64,000 bases of DNA, taken from Candidatus Accumulibacter proximus (lineage in GTDB: Bacteria; Pseudomonadota; Gammaproteobacteria; Burkholderiales; Rhodocyclaceae). Under the pieces are notes generated by a model. It was not told the DNA's origin. It did no database searches and worked only from the letters and a program-made list of their open reading frames with translations. The position numbers were made by a program, and so were the translations under genes. Location of the stretch: positions 62,001 through 126,000 of the forward strand of contig JADJMH010000004.1 in assembly GCA_016709675.1 (NCBI GenBank). The letters are read 5' to 3'. Each line of letters opens with the position of its first letter. Positions within the stretch are counted from its first letter, which is position 1. Below, one piece after another: positions 52,538-61,763 of this stretch.

Positions 52538-54377
52538 GCGGTCCGTCGACGCCTGTTCGGGGCGCGACTCCGTCGTTCGGGAGAAACACCCGCACGCGAG
52601 TGCCGCCACCGCGTGGGCGGCTGATTTGCAGCGAGCCGCCCAGGCTCAAGACGCGTTCTCGCATCCCGAGCAAGCCGAAACCGGCGTGCTGCGCGCCGAC
52701 GTTGATGCCGATGCCATCGTCGCGGACGACCAGGCGCAGGGTTTCGGTGTCCGGCCACTGCCATCTGGTGAGGATCAACCGAAGCCGGTGGGCGCTCGCA
52801 TGACGAGCGACATTGCTCAGGCATTCCTGCACGATGCGATAGACGGCCACCCGTACCTGCTCCTCGTTGCAGACCAGATCCCGATCCAGTGAGGCCCGCC
52901 ACTCGATTTCCGGATGCTGTTGCCCCCAGACCTCAAGCAGGCTGCCCACTGCCTCGACGATACCGGCGGCGTCGAGGATGTTCGGATGCAAGCCCTCCAT
53001 AAGGCGGTGCGACACCTCGTAGATGGCGCGCGCGGAATCCTCAATGGCCTGGGCGCTCGCCCTGACGCGTTTGCGAGCTGGCGCGCCATCGCGCTGCATG
53101 GCCCCGGCGAAAGCGCGGATGGCCGTCAGATGCTGCGACAGTTCGTCGTGCAGCTCGCGTGCCAGATCCGCCCGCTCGCGCTCCTGTACGGCAATCAGCT
53201 GTCGCACCAGGCGGGTGTTCTCGCCCAGCAGTGCCTGCAGCTCCTCCTCGGCCAGCTTGCGCTCGGTGATGTCCTGTACCGTGCCGACGATGTGCCGGGG
53301 GACTCCCTGCTCGCCATACTCGGTCTCACCGAGGCCGTGCATCCAGCGCACTGCGCCATCGCTCGGCCGCACGATCCGGTATTGCCTGTCGAACTTACCA
53401 CCCTCGGCGCGCACCTGGCTGGCGTAGGCCAGCACTGCCTGACGATCAGCCGGATGCAGCAAACGCCCCCAGCCCTCGGGGGTATGTTCATACGCCGGGC
53501 TGATGCCCATGATCCGATCCAGCATGGGGCTGCCAACCCAGTTCCCTGACGGCAGGTCGGTGATGTAGCTGCCGAGCCTGCCGACCTCCTGCGCACGCTG
53601 CAAGGCCTGCTCGCTGCGCTTGATCGAGGTGACGTCCATGATCTCGACAAAGAAACCCTGCACCTCGCCGTCGACGACATCAGGAATGTAACGGGCCAGC
53701 GCATGGCGCACGGAACGCCCATCCGGTGACGGAATCGCCCGCTCGAACTGCTGTGGCGCACCCCGCAGCACAGCCTCGATGTAGGGCAGGTTGAGCCGGT
53801 AACGTTCCTCGCCGATGACCTCGCGAATATGCTTGCCCGGCATCGTTGCCGGATCGACCCCGAACCAGTCGCGATAGGCATGGTTCGCAAAGCGGTTGCG
53901 CAGATTGCGATCCCAGTAGCCAATCATCGACGAAACGCTGTTCAGCACCGCCGTCAGCTGATGCTCGTGATCGCGCAGTTCGACGGCGCAATGATCGAGC
54001 GCGCGCTCGACCAACTTGCGCGCGGTGACGTCCCGATGACCGACGACCATCCCCTTGACCGCTCCTGCCAACGGCGTGGCGTGTAGCTCGAACCAGCGTT
54101 CGCAATCCGGCGAGTTGCAGGGATACTCAAGCGAGAACAGCGTCTGCCGTCCGGCGAGGATCTCTTCGCAGCCTTGCAGGGCCGCAGCGGCAAGTGAATC
54201 GCTTGCCGCCGCACGGCGCACCGCCGCCAGGTAGTCGATGCCGATGCCGGTCGCCAGCGCAGCGCTGCCGCCGTTGCTTTCAGCGAAGGCCCGCCAAACC
54301 TGATTGACGCTGACGATGACGCCATGAGCGTCGAGCACGGCGATCGAATCGCAGGACGAGTCCATTACTGCGTTCAT
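52524..54377 (-). CDS. PAS-domain histidine kinase (HisKA_3 type)
   Basis: This 617-aa sensor kinase has no membrane segment and is probably cytosolic. Three PAS-like domains precede the kinase (about 10-120, 135-260 and 275-390). The second and third carry clear PAS/PAC signatures such as YRDWFGVDP and YRIVRPSDGAVRWMHGLG. The HisKA_3 helix is ERERADLARELHDELSQHLT with His422, followed by an ATPase domain with NVARHA, DDGIGI and GFGLLGMRERV. This kinase class pairs with NarL-type regulators, fitting the neighbour. Start ATG 54377 is one option; a second Met lies 4 codons on. Confidence 0.9.
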   Translation of the reverse strand: MNAVMDSSCDSIAVLDAHGVIVSVNQVWRAFAESNGGSAALATGIGIDYLAAVRRAAASDSLAAAALQGCEEILAGRQTLFSLEYPCNSPDCERWFELHATPLAGAVKGMVVGHRDVTARKLVERALDHCAVELRDHEHQLTAVLNSVSSMIGYWDRNLRNRFANHAYRDWFGVDPATMPGKHIREVIGEERYRLNLPYIEAVLRGAPQQFERAIPSPDGRSVRHALARYIPDVVDGEVQGFFVEIMDVTSIKRSEQALQRAQEVGRLGSYITDLPSGNWVGSPMLDRIMGISPAYEHTPEGWGRLLHPADRQAVLAYASQVRAEGGKFDRQYRIVRPSDGAVRWMHGLGETEYGEQGVPRHIVGTVQDITERKLAEEELQALLGENTRLVRQLIAVQERERADLARELHDELSQHLTAIRAFAGAMQRDGAPARKRVRASAQAIEDSARAIYEVSHRLMEGLHPNILDAAGIVEAVGSLLEVWGQQHPEIEWRASLDRDLVCNEEQVRVAVYRIVQECLSNVARHASAHRLRLILTRWQWPDTETLRLVVRDDGIGINVGAQHAGFGLLGMRERVLSLGGSLQISRPRGGGTRVRVFLPNDGVAPRTGVDGPLRVR

Positions 54378-54978
54378 CTGGCCATTCCCGTTGCGAACCG
54401 CCCGGCACCCGCGCAGGGGCAGCTGCCGCTCTCGTCGCCGAATCCCGACAGGGTCCGAGCGAACAGCACGTGTACAAGGCGTCTGGTAGGCGGCGTCACA
54501 GGCGCATTATTGCGCAAGGCTCAAGGAATCACCAGCAGCCAGCCACCGAATGGCGCGGAAACGTCAGGCTGCCTGAGAAACGGAGAGCGCTTAAACGCGA
54601 CCTCGCCCGGGAAAGTTTCCCGCCAACGGCGGGAGACTTTCCACTGGCGACCTTGTGACCTGCGTAGCAGAATCCGGTCAGTTCATCGATGTATGGAGGT
54701 ACCAGCATGTCAGGCACGAGAGCCAGCGCAGCAGCAAACCGCTTTATCCTGACAATCCGTTCAGCGCGTCCAGTGTGCCTTGCGACACATCGCTCAATGG
54801 CCCTGAGGTCGCCCGACAGGGATGACGGTCCGTTGCCGATGGTCACCGCAGCGCCTGCGGAGGTTCGCCTGCCGCGCCGTGCATATCCGGCGATTGGCTT
54901 GCCAGCCTCGAACGACTCGACTTCAAGCCGGGCGGCGGCGGAACGGCGGCGGCCTTTCGCCTCCCCGGGGGCCTGCCG
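54378..54978. other. Gap between the kinase and TPR genes
   Basis: No secure gene. It contains a strong hairpin (54610-54642). From about 54825 the frame of the TPR gene stays open and looks protein-like (GDWLASLERLDFKPGGGG), but no start codon was found there. Confidence 0.4.
54610..54642. terminator. Long hairpin, possible terminator
   Basis: GGAAAGT pairs with ACTTTCC and CCCGCC with GGCGGG, separated by a TT/AG internal loop and a 3-base loop. No U tract follows on either strand, so termination is uncertain. Confidence 0.35.
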
Positions 54979-55548
54979 ATGATCGACGCCCTGTTCGACC
55001 TTTTCGGGACCTTCTATCAGACGGGCAATTTCCTGCAGGCCGAACGGATTGCCTGCCGGATCCTGGAGACGATCCCCGATGACATCGTATCGCTGCAGTT
55101 TCTCGGTCTGGTTTACTACCGCACCGGGCGCCGCGAAGAGGCTATTGAGGCATTCAACGCGGCGACATGCCGTGGCCTCGACGACGGCACTCACCCCCGT
55201 GTCGACAGCCGCCTGCGCGCCTCGGCCCAGTGCCTGCGCGCAGCACGTGTCCCCGGATCGGCCGTGGCGACCGCCTGGTATGACCTCGGGCTGGTCCTGC
55301 TGCGCCTGCGCCGTCATCAGCAGGCCATCAGCGCATTCCAGTCAGCGCTTTCAGGACGGCCTGATTTCCGGGCAGCGCAGCGTGCAATCGCGCGCGTATC
55401 AGCGTCTTTCTGTCGTCAGGACTCCCCTAAGGCGAACCGCAAATTGCCTGCGGCGGGGAGAAGCCTCGGCGCGGACCCTCGTTCCGGCCTGGGACGAGGC
55501 GCGGCCCAGCCTGCTGGGCTCAGGCGAGCGGCCTTCGCAACACGCTGA
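54979..55548 (+). CDS. TPR-repeat protein
   Basis: This 189-aa protein contains tetratricopeptide-like repeats: FYQTGNFLQAERIACRILET, then SLQFLGLVYYRTGRREEAIE and AWYDLGLVLLRLRRHQQAIS followed by AFQSAL. Such repeats form helical scaffolds for protein contacts. No catalytic domain is visible and the C-terminal 50 residues are low complexity. ATG 54979 is the first in-frame ATG; similarity may extend upstream. The next gene, on the same strand, also encodes a repeat protein. Confidence 0.7.
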   Translation: MIDALFDLFGTFYQTGNFLQAERIACRILETIPDDIVSLQFLGLVYYRTGRREEAIEAFNAATCRGLDDGTHPRVDSRLRASAQCLRAARVPGSAVATAWYDLGLVLLRLRRHQQAISAFQSALSGRPDFRAAQRAIARVSASFCRQDSPKANRKLPAAGRSLGADPRSGLGRGAAQPAGLRRAAFATR

Positions 55549-55621
55549 CCGGATGACAACACGGCAGAGGCCTGATCAAGGCGGCTTCGAGCCCTGGCGA
55601 GCATTGACAAAGGAGTTTCGG

Positions 55622-56029
55622 ATGGAGGAAAGCAGGCCGCCCCACCCTGACGTCGAAGGCAGGACCAGAATCTTCTTATCGAGCGCTTGCGAGGGCGACA
55701 TCGAGGCGATGCGGGCCCAGGTCGTGGGCGGCTTTGACCTGAATGGCAAGGATCGCTTCGGCGACACGATCCTCGAGCGGGTCATCAACGACCTGGAGTT
55801 CTTCCCGACCACGCGCAAGTACGAGGTGATCCGCGAGATGTTGCGGCTTGGCGCGGATCCGCAAGGTCTCAGCGAGGACGGTTCAAGCCCGCTTCTCATT
55901 GCCGTCCTGAACATGGACGCCGAGATGGTGCGCATTCTCTTGGATGCCGGCTGTTACGTCCCGCCCTATTCGAGACTCTTCGTCCCGAGCTATTCCGGGG
56001 TGAGACAAGAGAAAAGTCCCACGCTGTAG
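55622..56029 (+). CDS. Ankyrin-repeat protein, possibly truncated
   Basis: This 135-aa protein has ankyrin-like repeats: LSSACEGDIEAMRAQVVGGF, then YEVIREMLRLGADPQGLSED and GSSPLLIAVLNMDAEMVRIL followed by LDAGCYV. Start at 55622 has AAAGGAG at ideal distance. The last 25 residues do not look like ankyrin, and the stop lies next to an inverted repeat and a transposon module, so the 3' end may have been replaced by an insertion. Confidence 0.72.
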   Translation: MEESRPPHPDVEGRTRIFLSSACEGDIEAMRAQVVGGFDLNGKDRFGDTILERVINDLEFFPTTRKYEVIREMLRLGADPQGLSEDGSSPLLIAVLNMDAEMVRILLDAGCYVPPYSRLFVPSYSGVRQEKSPTL

Positions 56030-56062
56030 CCGGGCGGATTTTCCCCGGCATTAGCGTGGGAC
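56016..56062. repeat. Inverted repeat at the left edge of the transposon module
   Basis: GTCCCACGCT (56016-56025) and AGCGTGGGAC (56053-56062) are inverted around an inner pair GCCGGG/CCCGGC. It lies at the ankyrin 3' end and just after the last transposon gene. It could be part of a transposon end or a terminator; no matching copy was found at the right side. Confidence 0.4.
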
Positions 56063-56069
56063 AAGGGGC

Positions 56070-56273
56070 CTATCGGGATCGGGGATCGCTGGGCGGGAAG
56101 CGCCAGGGTTCCTCGGGATCGTAGAGGTTCCTTTGGCGATCGTGATGGCGGCGCAGTTGCACGAGATAGTGACTCTCGCAGGCGGTGGCGAGTTGGAAGA
56201 GGAAGTCGCAAAGCGCCACGGCGGCTTCGTCGGAGAGGCCGTCGGGGAACGGGCTGTTACGGCGGCGGCTCAT
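56070..56273 (-). CDS. Small transposon-associated protein
   Basis: This 67-aa helical protein (DEAAVALCDFLFQLATACES, then HYLVQLRRHHDRQ) has unknown function. It overlaps the ATPase stop by 4 bases and is the last gene of the transposon operon. Small proteins of this kind commonly follow the ATPase in DDE/AAA elements. Confidence 0.65.
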   Translation of the reverse strand: MSRRRNSPFPDGLSDEAAVALCDFLFQLATACESHYLVQLRRHHDRQRNLYDPEEPWRFPPSDPRSR

Positions 56274-57063
56274 CGGAGTTCCTCGATGGCCAGTTGCAAC
56301 AGCTCGTCGGGCAGATGATTGAGCCCGCGCGGCACCGCCAGCCGCATGGCGGTGCGCAGGATACGCGCCGCATTCCGGGGCAGTCCCTTGCTCGCTTGGC
56401 GCAGGATCTCCAGGCCGGAATCGGTGAGCAGCGTCTGCGTGCAGCCGGCGCGCTTGAATCCATGCTCGATCAGTCGCGCGAAGCGTTCGCGCTCGAACAC
56501 CGGCGTCAAGTGCACACGCACCTGGATGCGTCCGGCGAGCGCCGCATAAGGGGCTCGTTCCAGAGTCTGCGCCAGCACCGGATGACCGACCAGCCAGACC
56601 GTCATCAGATCGCGCGAATCGAAAGCGAAGTTGAGGAAGGCCGGGAAGTCGCGGAAGAAGTCGGGCGGCAGATTCTGTGCCTCATCGAGGATCCACACCG
56701 GCAGGAGCTGCTTGGCATCCGCCAGATGATGGATGTGCGCCTTGATCTCCCGCCACAACAGCGCCCGGCGATAGCTCGGCGCCAAGCCCAGCGACTGCGC
56801 CAGACAACGATACAGATCGAGGCGCCCGAAGTCCGTCTCCGCGTGGTAGATCACCTGATAGCGATGCGGATTGAGTTTCGCCGTCAAAGCCCGCAGCGCC
56901 GCCGTCTTGCCCACCCCCGCCTCACCGGTCAGCAGCCCGACGCCCGGCGATTGCAGCAACCACTGGAAACGCTCGTGCAAACGCGCCAGCACCCCGTCAT
57001 CCCACAGCTCGGTGGTCTCCTTGCCCAGCGGGAATGGCGCAGCCCAAAATGTTGCAGTTCCAT
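56270..57063 (-). pseudogene. Transposon AAA ATPase (ExeA/TniB-like), apparent frameshift
   Basis: This ATPase partners the DDE recombinase in target selection. Motifs are Walker A GLLTGEAGVGKTAALRALTA, Walker B WILDEAQNLPPDF and sensor-like TVWLVGHPVL. The expected start ATG 57063 reads MELQHFGLR, then leaves the ATPase frame at CGCCA near 57036. One extra C would give FGLRPFPLGKETTELWDD and a complete 265-aa protein. The ATPase frame itself is open far upstream into the DDE gene but lacks a suitable start. Either a pseudogene, a sequencing error or programmed frameshifting. Confidence 0.72.
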
Positions 57064-57065
57064 CC

Positions 57066-58394
57066 TCAGTCTCCTTGGCGGCCGTAGTACTGGTCATACA
57101 CCAGCTCGACCAGATTCGGCCCAGCGCTCGGGTGCTTGACCGGTACGACCGGCAGCGGATCGGGTTTGCGTCGACGCCGATCGCGATTGGCCAACGCATC
57201 GAGCGGCGTCGCCTGACCGATCGATTCGCCGGCGTCGTCCTCGACGCCGACCACGGTCTCTGCCTGCGGATCGACGAGCAGGCGAACGGTCTTGCCGGCG
57301 AGCTCGAAAGGCACCTCAAAGCGTCCGCCCTGATACGACACCGTGCCATCCTTGCGCACCAGACGGCGGACGCGGTGCAGGAACAGCGCATCGAGCTTCG
57401 CCGCCAGCGGTCCCAGCGAACGGATCTGCGGCAGATCCTGCTGATAACGGGCAAGCGGCGTCTGGCCGTCGAGACCGTCATGCGGGCTGCGGTGATAGAC
57501 CTGCTCCAGCCAGGCCCACAGCCGCGCGTTGAGATCGTCGAGACTCAGGATCTGGCGTTCATCGACCTCGCTGAGAAACTGATCGCGGCAGGTGCGGTGC
57601 CAGCGCTCGAGCTTCCCCTTGCTCTCCGGTGAGTAGGCCCGGCAATGGACCAGCACGATGCCCAAACGGGCACAGATCCCTTGCAGGGTGTGCGCGACAT
57701 AGGCGGCGCCGTTATCGACGACCAGCTTGACCGGGACGCCCCGTTTGAGGAGCGCCTGCTTGAGGACGCCCTCGATGTCGAGTGCCGTCTCGCCGCGACA
57801 GAAAGCGCCGTGGGCGACGAGCCTTGAAGCGTCGTCGAAGAGCGACACCAGATAGCTCTTGCCCAGGCGACCGCCGATCGGCACGCGCGGGCCGTGCATC
57901 ACGTCGCTGTACCAGATCTCCCCGGCGCAGGCGGCGACGAAGCTACGCTTTTCCTCGGGCAGGCTCGCCGAGCCGGCGATCCGCGACAGGCCGTGTTGCT
58001 GGAGCAGGCGGTGGATACTCGAGCGCGACAGGGTGCCGCGGGCGACGCTGCCGGCGACCTCGAGCAGGCGCTGGATCTGGCGGATCGAGCGGCGGGGGTT
58101 CTCGCGCTTGGCGGCGAGAATCGCCGTCTGGATCGCGGCGGAGAGTTTCGACTGGCCGCGATCGGCCCGCACCTTGGGGATCAGTCCGTCGAGTCCGCGA
58201 GCGCGGTAGCGGTAATACCACCCCTCGATCGTCTTCTCCCCCAGAGAGCGCCGGTCGGTACCGGGAATGACGTACTCGCGAGCAGCCAGCTCACGCAGGA
58301 TCTTCTGCAACTCGCCCCGCGGCAGCCGTCGCCGGCTGATCAGCGGACCGAGGACAGAGAAGCGAAACAGCGCTTGCGGATCGATTTCGTTCAT
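57066..58394 (-). CDS. DDE-type integrase/transposase (rve core)
   Basis: This 442-aa transposase has N-terminal helix-turn-helix regions (TIEGWYYRYRARGLDGLIPK) and a retroviral-integrase-like core. Likely catalytic residues are Asp in WYSDVMHG, Asp in LVVDNGAAYV and Glu in SPESKGKLERWHRT. A beta-barrel-like C-terminal region follows (YQGGRFEVPFELAGKTVRLL). The start ATG 58394 has GAGGAG 6 bases upstream. With the downstream ATPase it forms a two-component transposase like those of TniA/TniB- or IS21-type elements. Confidence 0.85.
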   Translation of the reverse strand: MNEIDPQALFRFSVLGPLISRRRLPRGELQKILRELAAREYVIPGTDRRSLGEKTIEGWYYRYRARGLDGLIPKVRADRGQSKLSAAIQTAILAAKRENPRRSIRQIQRLLEVAGSVARGTLSRSSIHRLLQQHGLSRIAGSASLPEEKRSFVAACAGEIWYSDVMHGPRVPIGGRLGKSYLVSLFDDASRLVAHGAFCRGETALDIEGVLKQALLKRGVPVKLVVDNGAAYVAHTLQGICARLGIVLVHCRAYSPESKGKLERWHRTCRDQFLSEVDERQILSLDDLNARLWAWLEQVYHRSPHDGLDGQTPLARYQQDLPQIRSLGPLAAKLDALFLHRVRRLVRKDGTVSYQGGRFEVPFELAGKTVRLLVDPQAETVVGVEDDAGESIGQATPLDALANRDRRRRKPDPLPVVPVKHPSAGPNLVELVYDQYYGRQGD

Positions 58395-58467
58395 GACGAC
58401 TCCTCGTGAAAAAAGGGAGTCGTCATCAAACCGCAATCGCCGCGTCAATGACAGCTGCAAAGTGTGT

Positions 58468-58493
58468 GGGGGCCCCGCCCGGGCGGGGCCCCC
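58468..58493. repeat. Perfect 26-bp GC-only palindrome
   Basis: GGGGGCCCCGCCC is followed immediately by its reverse complement with no loop. It lies between the DUF6431-like gene and the transposase gene and would form a very stable cruciform or hairpin. Confidence 0.8.
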
Positions 58494-58523
58494 GCTGTCT
58501 GCCGCCGCTCCGGGATCAGCCGA

Positions 58524-59054
58524 TCAAGGGACGCTGATCTCCTGATCCAGCCACGCCATGGCAGGTGGCAGGCCAAGCGTGGCGAACACCAGGCGCCAGA
58601 ACGCACCGAATTCACTCGCCCGACCCAGTTCGGGAAAACGCGCACGCAGATGAAATGCGAAGACCTGCCCGCGATCCTGGAGCCAGCACCACCAGCGGCT
58701 GACACTCCGTGCAGCAGGCTGTCCGCCGTCACCGCATCCGGCACGAGCGGCGCCGACTCGAGACGACAGGACGTGCTGTTGCACCGACCAGGGGAACCAA
58801 CGCCGTGGCGCGATGCACTCGGGCAAGCGCGAACAGGTGCGCCGGCAACCGGCGCAGCGGTAACGACTGATCGGCACCGGGTCGAACCGGGGACGCTGCG
58901 CGCGCCGATCGGCTTTCCGGTAGTAGTACCCGTGCTGACGCAGGTGCTTGATCCCACAGTGCGGGCACGACGGCGGTCGATAGACCTCCGGCTTCTGCCG
59001 GATCGTCTCCAGATGTTCCTCAAGCGTGGTGATGCCGGCTACAATTCGGCGCAT
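58524..59054 (-). CDS. Zinc-ribbon transposon protein (DUF6431-like)
   Basis: This 176-aa protein has two Cys pairs, CPHCGIKHLRQHGYYYRKAD and RYRCAGCRRTC, forming a zinc ribbon like those of transposases. A helix-rich part follows. I associate it with DUF6431 proteins found upstream of DDE/AAA transposon modules. It is the first gene of the four-gene minus-strand set. Function unknown, perhaps end binding. Confidence 0.6.
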   Translation of the reverse strand: MRRIVAGITTLEEHLETIRQKPEVYRPPSCPHCGIKHLRQHGYYYRKADRRAQRPRFDPVPISRYRCAGCRRTCSRLPECIAPRRWFPWSVQQHVLSSRVGAARAGCGDGGQPAARSVSRWWCWLQDRGQVFAFHLRARFPELGRASEFGAFWRLVFATLGLPPAMAWLDQEISVP

Positions 59055-60059
59055 GGGCTGGGCTCCTTTCTCTCCGGGTGGTCGTCAAGCTTCCCACGAT
59101 AGCAGAGGTTCTCCAGCCCTCCCTGCTCCCGAAGCGTCCCAGCCTTCTTCAGGACCTGCTCCTTCTCAAGTCCTCTCCGTTCGCGGGATGAGCGAGCGCC
59201 TCAGCCCTCTGGGAGAGGAAGACGTAACACCGGCGCCGATCCCAACGCAGTCGGAATGCGCGCCAGGAACGAGCTGCTATACGACTGGGCCGACTTCGTT
59301 TACCGGCAAGAGGTCTGGAATGTCAAGCTGCCGGAGGAAGCGACAATGGCGGATCGGACCGACATCGACGCCGGGCTCCGCTACCTGGACCGGCTGGCCG
59401 TGAAATACGGCAGGCGGCGACCGGACCATCTGCGACTGTTACGCGAGCGCGGCGCACTGTCGATTTCCGAATGGCAGCAGCGCAGCGAGTCCGGCAGTGC
59501 ACGCGCCAGGACGGGCCGGCGTTCGCCCAACCGTGTTGAGCTGCGCCGGGCCTGAGCACGCGCACCAGGCTGGTGTCGTGCACCGCGACATCAAGCCCGC
59601 GAATCTGGAATCGGCGTTAGACGATCGCTGTCGCCGCAACACCGGCCGCTGGCCAGCGGCTCACCTCGGCACGAAAGGCGGGCTCGCGGGCAGAGAAATA
59701 GGGGGCCCCGTAATCACTTCGGCTGTGGATTTCTTCCCTTGCAGGCCATGTTGTCTTGGACAAACAGAGTCTGCAGGAATAATGTTTTGAGGAAACGTAG
59801 CGCCATCGAAAAGCATGAATGAACGGGCCCTGCCTCCTGGTCGGGGCTCTGGCGGAAGCCAGCTAAACCCGAGCATGAGGCATCGAGCGGGCGTTGCCAC
59901 GCACGCGGACAAGACGACCAGGCCCTTGCCAGGTTTTTGCCGGTCATGAAGCCTGATCGGTGAAACGATTGTCCAGACTTTCTTGTCTATGGCAACAAGG
60001 GTTCGGCGGATCCAAGCCTGCCCTCGCTTCCTACCACCAGGAATCAGTCAGGACAGGTC
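59055..60059. other. Relic-rich gap after the transposon
   Basis: No intact gene. It contains a coding-like plus frame (59256-59555, 99 codons, with DAGLRYLDRLAVKYGRRRPD) that I cannot name, and a protein-kinase fragment described separately. The right end of the transposon should lie near its start, but no inverted repeat was found. Bases 59700-60059 show nothing recognisable. Confidence 0.4.
59540..59620 (+). pseudogene. Ser/Thr protein kinase fragment
   Basis: The frame reads PEHAHQAGVVHRDIKPANLE, the catalytic loop of Hanks-type kinases (HRDIKPAN). No Gly-rich loop, Lys or DFG segment is in frame nearby, so only a few dozen codons of the gene remain. Confidence 0.65.
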
Positions 60060-60800
60060 ATGAAAGAAATAGCATTGATCACCGGCGCGGCCGGAGGACT
60101 CGGCCGATCGGTCGCCAATCGCTTGGCCGATTCCGGCTGGCAACTCATCCTGGTCAGCCGAGATGGTGATCGGCTGGCCCAGGCCTACGGCGGAGAGCAC
60201 TTGCAGGTGGCGGCCGACTGCTCGACTGTTGTTGGGGCGCGGCAGATCATCGAAGTCGCCAAAGCGCATGAACTGCTACCCACCGCGCTCGCCCATTGCG
60301 TCGGCAATATCCGCCTCGGCGCCCTGCATCGCATGACCGAGGCCGACTTCAACGACTGCCTGAGCGCCAACCTGATCAGCGCCTTTCACACCCTGGCCGC
60401 CTTTGTCGCTGGCCTGCGTGAAGCTCGCTGCGGCGGCGCTGCAGTACTGGTATCATCCGCCGCCGCGCGCATCGGGACCCCCAACCACGAGGCCGTGGCG
60501 GCGGCCAAGGCCGGCGTCGAAGGACTGGTGCGCGGTGCCGCTGCCACCTATGCGGCCGCCGGTATCCGGATCAACGCCGTCGCCCCCGGCATCATGGAGA
60601 CGCCGGCTGCGGCCGCCATCCTCGCCACGGTCAGCGGCCGGGAAGCGGCGGCGCGCCAGTATCCACTGCCCGGCATCGGCTCGCCTGATGAACTGGCGGA
60701 ACTGATCGTCTGGCTGCTCTCCCAACACGCCGCCCGCGTCACCGGCCAGGTGTGGTCGATCGACGGCGGTTTCTCGTCGATCCGGCCGCTGATCAAATGA
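60060..60800 (+). CDS. SDR-family protein lacking the usual catalytic Tyr
   Basis: This 246-aa Rossmann-fold protein belongs to the short-chain dehydrogenase/reductase family. TGAAGGLGRS binds the nucleotide, and VSSAAARIG holds the conserved Ser. In PNHEAVAAAKAGVEGL the Lys is present but the residue four before it, normally Tyr, is Val. PGIMETP and the C-terminal VTGQVWSIDGGFSS are typical. Either another residue replaces Tyr or the protein is not a classical oxidoreductase. The gene stands alone; substrate unknown. Confidence 0.82.
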   Translation: MKEIALITGAAGGLGRSVANRLADSGWQLILVSRDGDRLAQAYGGEHLQVAADCSTVVGARQIIEVAKAHELLPTALAHCVGNIRLGALHRMTEADFNDCLSANLISAFHTLAAFVAGLREARCGGAAVLVSSAAARIGTPNHEAVAAAKAGVEGLVRGAAATYAAAGIRINAVAPGIMETPAAAAILATVSGREAAARQYPLPGIGSPDELAELIVWLLSQHAARVTGQVWSIDGGFSSIRPLIK

Positions 60801-61074
60801 ACGGGATGAATTCTCCGCTGGTCAATCGCGCGCCGCGAATGGTGACCAGGCTCGGCCCTGCAGCTCACGTTTGCTGCCGCCAGAGGCCTAATGTCGATTG
60901 GCTTTCTCGCTTATCAGCGGCAGGAGCGGCGGCTGGTCGGGAACAGCACCAGCCTGCCGGACTGGTACCTGCCCGCGCACTTCCGACTCACCAGCGTCGC
61001 CTGGCTGACGCCGGTTGCTGGGGACTGGGGCAGTTCGGATGAAAACCGCCTGTTTAGGAAAGGGAGGAGTCAGG
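60801..61074. other. Short gap, no secure gene
   Basis: Several overlapping frames exist, including one from ATG 60891 with GFLAYQRQERRLVGNSTSLP, but none has a recognised family or a ribosome site. Confidence 0.35.
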
Positions 61075-61419
61075 ATGAACCTGTTCAAGCAATTACCCGG
61101 TTTCGTGAAAACCCCGCCCGGTCTGGAACGAACCATCCTTCGCCTGCTACCGCGCGTGTGGCTGTTCGGCACGCTGCTGCTGGCCATACCGTCGCTGCTC
61201 GCCCGCTTGCTCTTGCCTGACAGCGCCGCAGCCGAAACCGCCGCCCGCACCACGCTGGTGGACATCTACGCAATCAGTCTGATCGTCCTCCACTGGACGG
61301 TGGTGCTCACCGTGGCGATCGGCGCCTTCATCGTCATGGTGATGAAAGGTCCAGCCTACGTCGCGGATGCCTATCCGCTTGACGATGCGGACACCCCGGC
61401 CCGCCCGCGGGAGCCGTGA
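61075..61419 (+). CDS. Small two-helix membrane protein
   Basis: This 114-aa protein of unknown function has two predicted membrane helices, VWLFGTLLLAIPSLLARLLL and LIVLHWTVVLTVAIGAFIVM, joined by a short polar loop. GGAGG about 9 bases before ATG 61075 supports this start rather than the longer open frame from 61015. Confidence 0.72.
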   Translation: MNLFKQLPGFVKTPPGLERTILRLLPRVWLFGTLLLAIPSLLARLLLPDSAAAETAARTTLVDIYAISLIVLHWTVVLTVAIGAFIVMVMKGPAYVADAYPLDDADTPARPREP

Positions 61420-61763
61420 CCTGCGCCCCAGCGGTACGTCGGCTGCCAGTACCCCGTAGTAGCGGCGCCGATGCCGGCGCGGGCGAGGAAGCAGCACCGC
61501 CAGGCGTTCGCCCCGTTCGCTGAACGCCAGCATCAGGCTGCCGCCCGAAGCCGGTTTGATGTCTTGTATGGGCAACGGCATGCCGTGCGCGAATTCGGGA
61601 TCAGTCGCAGTCGCGGGAACATTTGTTCACCGCGGCACTCACTCCGGGTACCATTCCGACGGCGGCGGGAAACGCGAACACCCAGGGCGGTCACCCAGGC
61701 GCCGGCGACTGCTTCGGGCGGCCGGTCGCCGGAAAACTCGAACAAGGAAATGGAAATTCCCGG
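61420..61763. other. Gap with a coding-like minus-strand stretch
   Basis: Between 61581 and about 61425 the minus strand reads MPLPIQDIKPASGGSLMLAF, then SERGERLAVLLPRPRRHRRR. This looks like real protein but runs antisense into the neighbouring gene. It may be the start of a truncated gene. No family recognised. Confidence 0.3.

Noticed and set aside
56016..59110. Exact ends of the DDE/AAA transposon
   Set aside because: The left inverted repeat has no matching partner near the right side, so the boundaries could not be set.
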